Of a stretch of 13,536 nucleotides of DNA, positions 11,574-13,536 are shown piece after piece. Under the pieces are notes generated by a model. The model was not told the DNA's origin. It worked only from the letters and a program-made list of their open reading frames with translations, and did not search any database. Within the stretch, counting starts at the first letter, position 1. The number at the start of each line of letters is the position of its first letter. A program made the position numbers and the translations under genes. Origin of the DNA: DATKCA01 sp035544675 (GTDB taxonomy: Bacteria > Acidobacteriota > Thermoanaerobaculia > Gp7-AA8); contig DATKCA010000113.1 in assembly GCA_035544675.1 (NCBI GenBank), positions 1 to 13,536 on the forward strand. Reading direction: 5' to 3'.

Positions 11574-13253
11574 TCAGGCCGGCTTGCCCCAGAAGTAGCC
11601 CTGGCCGTATTCGATGCCGATCTCGCGCACCACGGCCAGCTCCTCGGCGGTCTCGATCCCTTCGGCCACCACTTCGCAGCCGAGGGTCCGGCCGATGGAG
11701 GTGTAGCGGCGAAGGCTGTCGATGCGATCAGGATCGCCGGGGATACCGATCACGCAGCGCTTGTCGAGCTTGATCATGTCCGGCTGCAGCATCACCAGGC
11801 TCTCCAGGCAGCTGCTTCCGTAGCCGACGTCGTCGATGGCGATCATCATCCCCGACGCGCGCAGCTCCCGGACGATGGCCAGCAGGTAGGAGGGATCGCC
11901 GATGATCTGCTGCTCGCTGATCTCCAGGCAGAAGGTCTGCGCCGGAAGCGGTCTGGGGAAGATGTCCAGAAGATGCTCGACCGGTACGGCCAGCAGCGTG
12001 CTGGGGAAGACGTTGAGGTGGAACCGGGCGTAGGGAGGGAGGTGGAGGGCGGCGTCGACGGCCTTCCGCAGGCACATATGGTCGACCAGCGAGAGGACGT
12101 TCCGCTCGGCGCAGATGCGGAAGAAGTTCTCCGGCATCTCGAAGGCGCCGTTCGAGTAGCGAGTCAGGAACTCGTAGCCGACCGGGCTCTCGTCGTCGAG
12201 CCGGAAGATGGGCTGCTTCACGGTCAGCATGTGGATGCCGTGCGTGAGGTTGTTGCACATGTCGGCCTGGGCGCACAGGCGCTTGTCGTTGTCGTCGAAG
12301 TCGTCCGATTCGAACACGACCCGGTTCTTCCCTTCGCCCTTGGCGCGCGAGAGGAGCATGTGGGCGCGGGCCATGAGCTGGTCGACGGCCGGTGTGTCGG
12401 AGGTGAGGAGGATCGACGCCAGCGACGCGGTGAGCGTGACCGTGCCGGTGCTGTGCTGGATGACCGAGGTGGCGATGGCCAGCCGGATCCGCTCGGCGAT
12501 CCGGGCCACCTCGGGAGGGTCGGTCTCGGGAAGGATGAGCATGAACTCGTCGCCGCCGATGCGGCCGACGTAGTCGATGCCGCGCACGGAGGCGCGGAGG
12601 CGGCGGGACATTTCCTTCAGCACCACGTCGCCGACGGCGTGTCCCAGCGATTCGTTGATCGCCTTGAAATCATCCAGGTCGAGGACGATCACCGCCGCGC
12701 CGGCGAGGCCGGCCTGCGCGTGTTGGACCTCGCGGGAGACCGCCTGCTGCAGCCCGCGGCGGTTGAGCAACTCGGTCAAGGGATCGATCAGCGAGAGCCG
12801 CTCCAGATCGCGGTTCATCGTCTCCAGCTGTTTGGTCATATGGGCGAGATCGCGAACGCTCCGATGACGTTCGATCGCGTAGCGGATCGAGCGCAGCAGC
12901 GACTCCGAATCGAACGATCCCTTGAGCAGGTAATCTTCGGCGCCGCGGCGCAGCGCGGCGGCGGCGAGCGTGGAATCGCGCGATCCGGTGAGCACGATGA
13001 CGGGAACTTCGTGGATGGCGCTCTGCAGACCGCCGAGTGCGTCGAGATTCCTGGCATCGGGCAGATCGAGGATGACCAGATCGGGACGGCTGTCGGCCAC
13101 CGCGGCGCAGGCCGCGGCGGCCGTGGTCACGTGATCGATCGCGAAGTGGGAAGAGCTGGATGTCGAAAGGAGCTCGCGCAGCACCGCGGCGGAACGGGCG
13201 TCATCTTCTACCAGAAGAACGCGGACCCCGGCGGAGAGAGGCGTGGTGCTCAC
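11574..13253 (-). CDS. REC-GGDEF-EAL response regulator, cyclic di-GMP turnover
   Basis: 559 residues. The start is GTG (13251-13253), since the next Met is at residue 139, beyond the receiver domain; no good Shine-Dalgarno is seen. REC about 10-130: acidic Asp17/18, phosphoacceptor Asp63, Thr89, Lys111. A coiled helix about 130-153 follows. GGDEF about 154-315: active-site GGDEF 233-237 intact, Asp192, Asn200, and product-inhibition site RGID 224-227 intact, so a working, feedback-inhibited diguanylate cyclase is plausible. EAL about 335-559: EFLTR (Glu361) in place of EALxR, Asn414, Glu444, DDVGYG 474-479 in place of DDFGTG, Lys495, Glu531, Gln551. The main catalytic and metal residues are kept, so phosphodiesterase activity is possible but the loop 6 changes make it uncertain. 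No membrane segment, so cytoplasmic. It follows, in the same direction, the gene cut by the right edge (82-nt gap), which may supply input. Confidence 0.95.
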   Translation of the reverse strand: MSTTPLSAGVRVLLVEDDARSAAVLRELLSTSSSSHFAIDHVTTAAAACAAVADSRPDLVILDLPDARNLDALGGLQSAIHEVPVIVLTGSRDSTLAAAALRRGAEDYLLKGSFDSESLLRSIRYAIERHRSVRDLAHMTKQLETMNRDLERLSLIDPLTELLNRRGLQQAVSREVQHAQAGLAGAAVIVLDLDDFKAINESLGHAVGDVVLKEMSRRLRASVRGIDYVGRIGGDEFMLILPETDPPEVARIAERIRLAIATSVIQHSTGTVTLTASLASILLTSDTPAVDQLMARAHMLLSRAKGEGKNRVVFESDDFDDNDKRLCAQADMCNNLTHGIHMLTVKQPIFRLDDESPVGYEFLTRYSNGAFEMPENFFRICAERNVLSLVDHMCLRKAVDAALHLPPYARFHLNVFPSTLLAVPVEHLLDIFPRPLPAQTFCLEISEQQIIGDPSYLLAIVRELRASGMMIAIDDVGYGSSCLESLVMLQPDMIKLDKRCVIGIPGDPDRIDSLRRYTSIGRTLGCEVVAEGIETAEELAVVREIGIEYGQGYFWGKPA

Positions 13254-13288
13254 GCAAATACGGATAAAGCCGGGGCATCCGGGGCAGA

Positions 13289-13302
13289 GTGACGAGTGTC
13301 AC
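13289..13302. promoter_or_regulatory. Perfect dyad GTGAC-N4-GTCAC upstream of the c-di-GMP gene
   Basis: Seen: GTGAC (13289-13293), GAGT, GTCAC (13298-13302), centred about 42 nt upstream of GTG 13253 in the short gap after the neighbouring gene. It could be an operator for a promoter inside the gap, or a small mRNA hairpin. It carries no T-run and is short for a terminator. Confidence 0.3.
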
Positions 13303-13335
13303 GAAACTTGTGCAGTCGTTTCCGGGCTCTGCCGT

Positions 13336-13536
13336 TCAGCTCCACTCGCAGACGTACTCGCAGATCTCCGCGCCGCGAGCCCGGCACTGTGTCTCGGTGA
13401 CGCGGGCATTCTTCCCGCCGCAGATCTCGATGGCTTTGCGGTGCCACCCGGCCACCGTCAGGCAATCGTTCCGGGAGACGATGTTCGCCTCGAAGGTGCG
13501 GATCACCCCCTTCGTGTCGCTGACCCGCTCGTAGGT
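13336..13536 (-). CDS. C-terminal end of a cysteine-containing protein, possibly V4R/DUF2378-like
   Basis: Seen: the minus frame is open from the right edge to TGA (13336-13338), giving 66 codons with no start in the window. It reads TYERVSDTKGVIRTFEANIV, then SRNDCLTVAGWHRKAIEICG, then GKNARVTETQCRARGAEIC, then EYVCEWS. The pattern of an amphipathic helix (AGWHRKAIEICGG) followed by a strand (ARVTETQC), a turn (RARGAEIC) and a final strand (EYVCEW) resembles the end of 4-vinyl-reductase (V4R) or myxobacterial DUF2378-type small-ligand or sensor domains. Five cysteines at 25, 39, 51, 59 and 63 stand out. It lies directly upstream of the REC-GGDEF-EAL gene in the same direction, so the two are probably co-transcribed. 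The family call is tentative; that it is coding is fairly sure from residue composition and the clean stop. Confidence 0.65.
   Translation of the reverse strand, partial: TYERVSDTKGVIRTFEANIVSRNDCLTVAGWHRKAIEICGGKNARVTETQCRARGAEICEYVCEWS

Noticed and set aside
11973..13292. Plus-strand frame of 439 codons opposite the GGDEF-EAL gene
   Set aside because: Antisense shadow rich in Val/Glu/Arg/Asp; the minus strand has intact GGDEF and EAL motifs.
13250..13465. 71-codon minus-strand frame covering the gap before the c-di-GMP gene
   Set aside because: It overlaps, in another frame, the cysteine-rich C-terminus that runs from the edge to TGA 13336, which looks far more protein-like.

Overview
This is a GC-rich bacterial window with no tRNA, rRNA, CRISPR array or intact mobile element that I can see. 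Two large membrane Ser/Thr protein kinases of the 'G-T-R-L-G-P-Y-E-I' and PD40 type, a large secreted subtilase with PKD-type repeats, and a REC-GGDEF-EAL protein together suggest an Acidobacteriota-like soil or sediment bacterium, possibly of the Thermoanaerobaculia. This placement is inferred from gene content only.

Left part, minus strand (1-4394). A 1255-residue secreted S8 peptidase (4394 to 627) is followed by a hairpin terminator and then a TetR-family repressor (525 to beyond the left edge). The most interesting regulatory signal lies here. A 15-bp dyad, GG(T/G)AGT-N3-ACTACC, occurs about 30-45 nt upstream of both the protease start and the tetR start. This suggests that the repressor controls both itself and the protease.

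Middle, plus strand (4736-8104). After a divergent intergenic region of about 340 bp comes a 986-residue protein: kinase, one membrane segment, PEGA-like domain, SUMF1/FGE-fold domain lacking the catalytic cysteine pair, and an alpha/beta hydrolase with its triad. A small exported protein of 103 residues, probably OB-fold-like, follows with its own strong ribosome binding site. A 14-bp hairpin then separates it from a convergent coiled-coil protein (8690 to 8187, minus) built on in-frame 21-bp repeats.

Right part (8931-13536). A second receptor-like kinase with a PD40/TolB-like propeller sensor runs on the plus strand to 11566. Its N-terminus is broken at the DNA level: the glycine loop is in frame, but the only sensible ATG is one base out of frame. 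Only 7 bp later, on the minus strand, ends a REC-GGDEF-EAL cyclic-di-GMP protein (13253 to 11574). Upstream of it and in the same direction is the C-terminal end of a cysteine-containing protein that may be V4R/DUF2378-like (66 codons, cut by the right edge).

Overall the window is a signalling and secretion neighbourhood: two phospho-signalling receptors, one c-di-GMP node, one TetR-type regulator and one secreted protease. It contains many unusual domain fusions but no obvious defence system.
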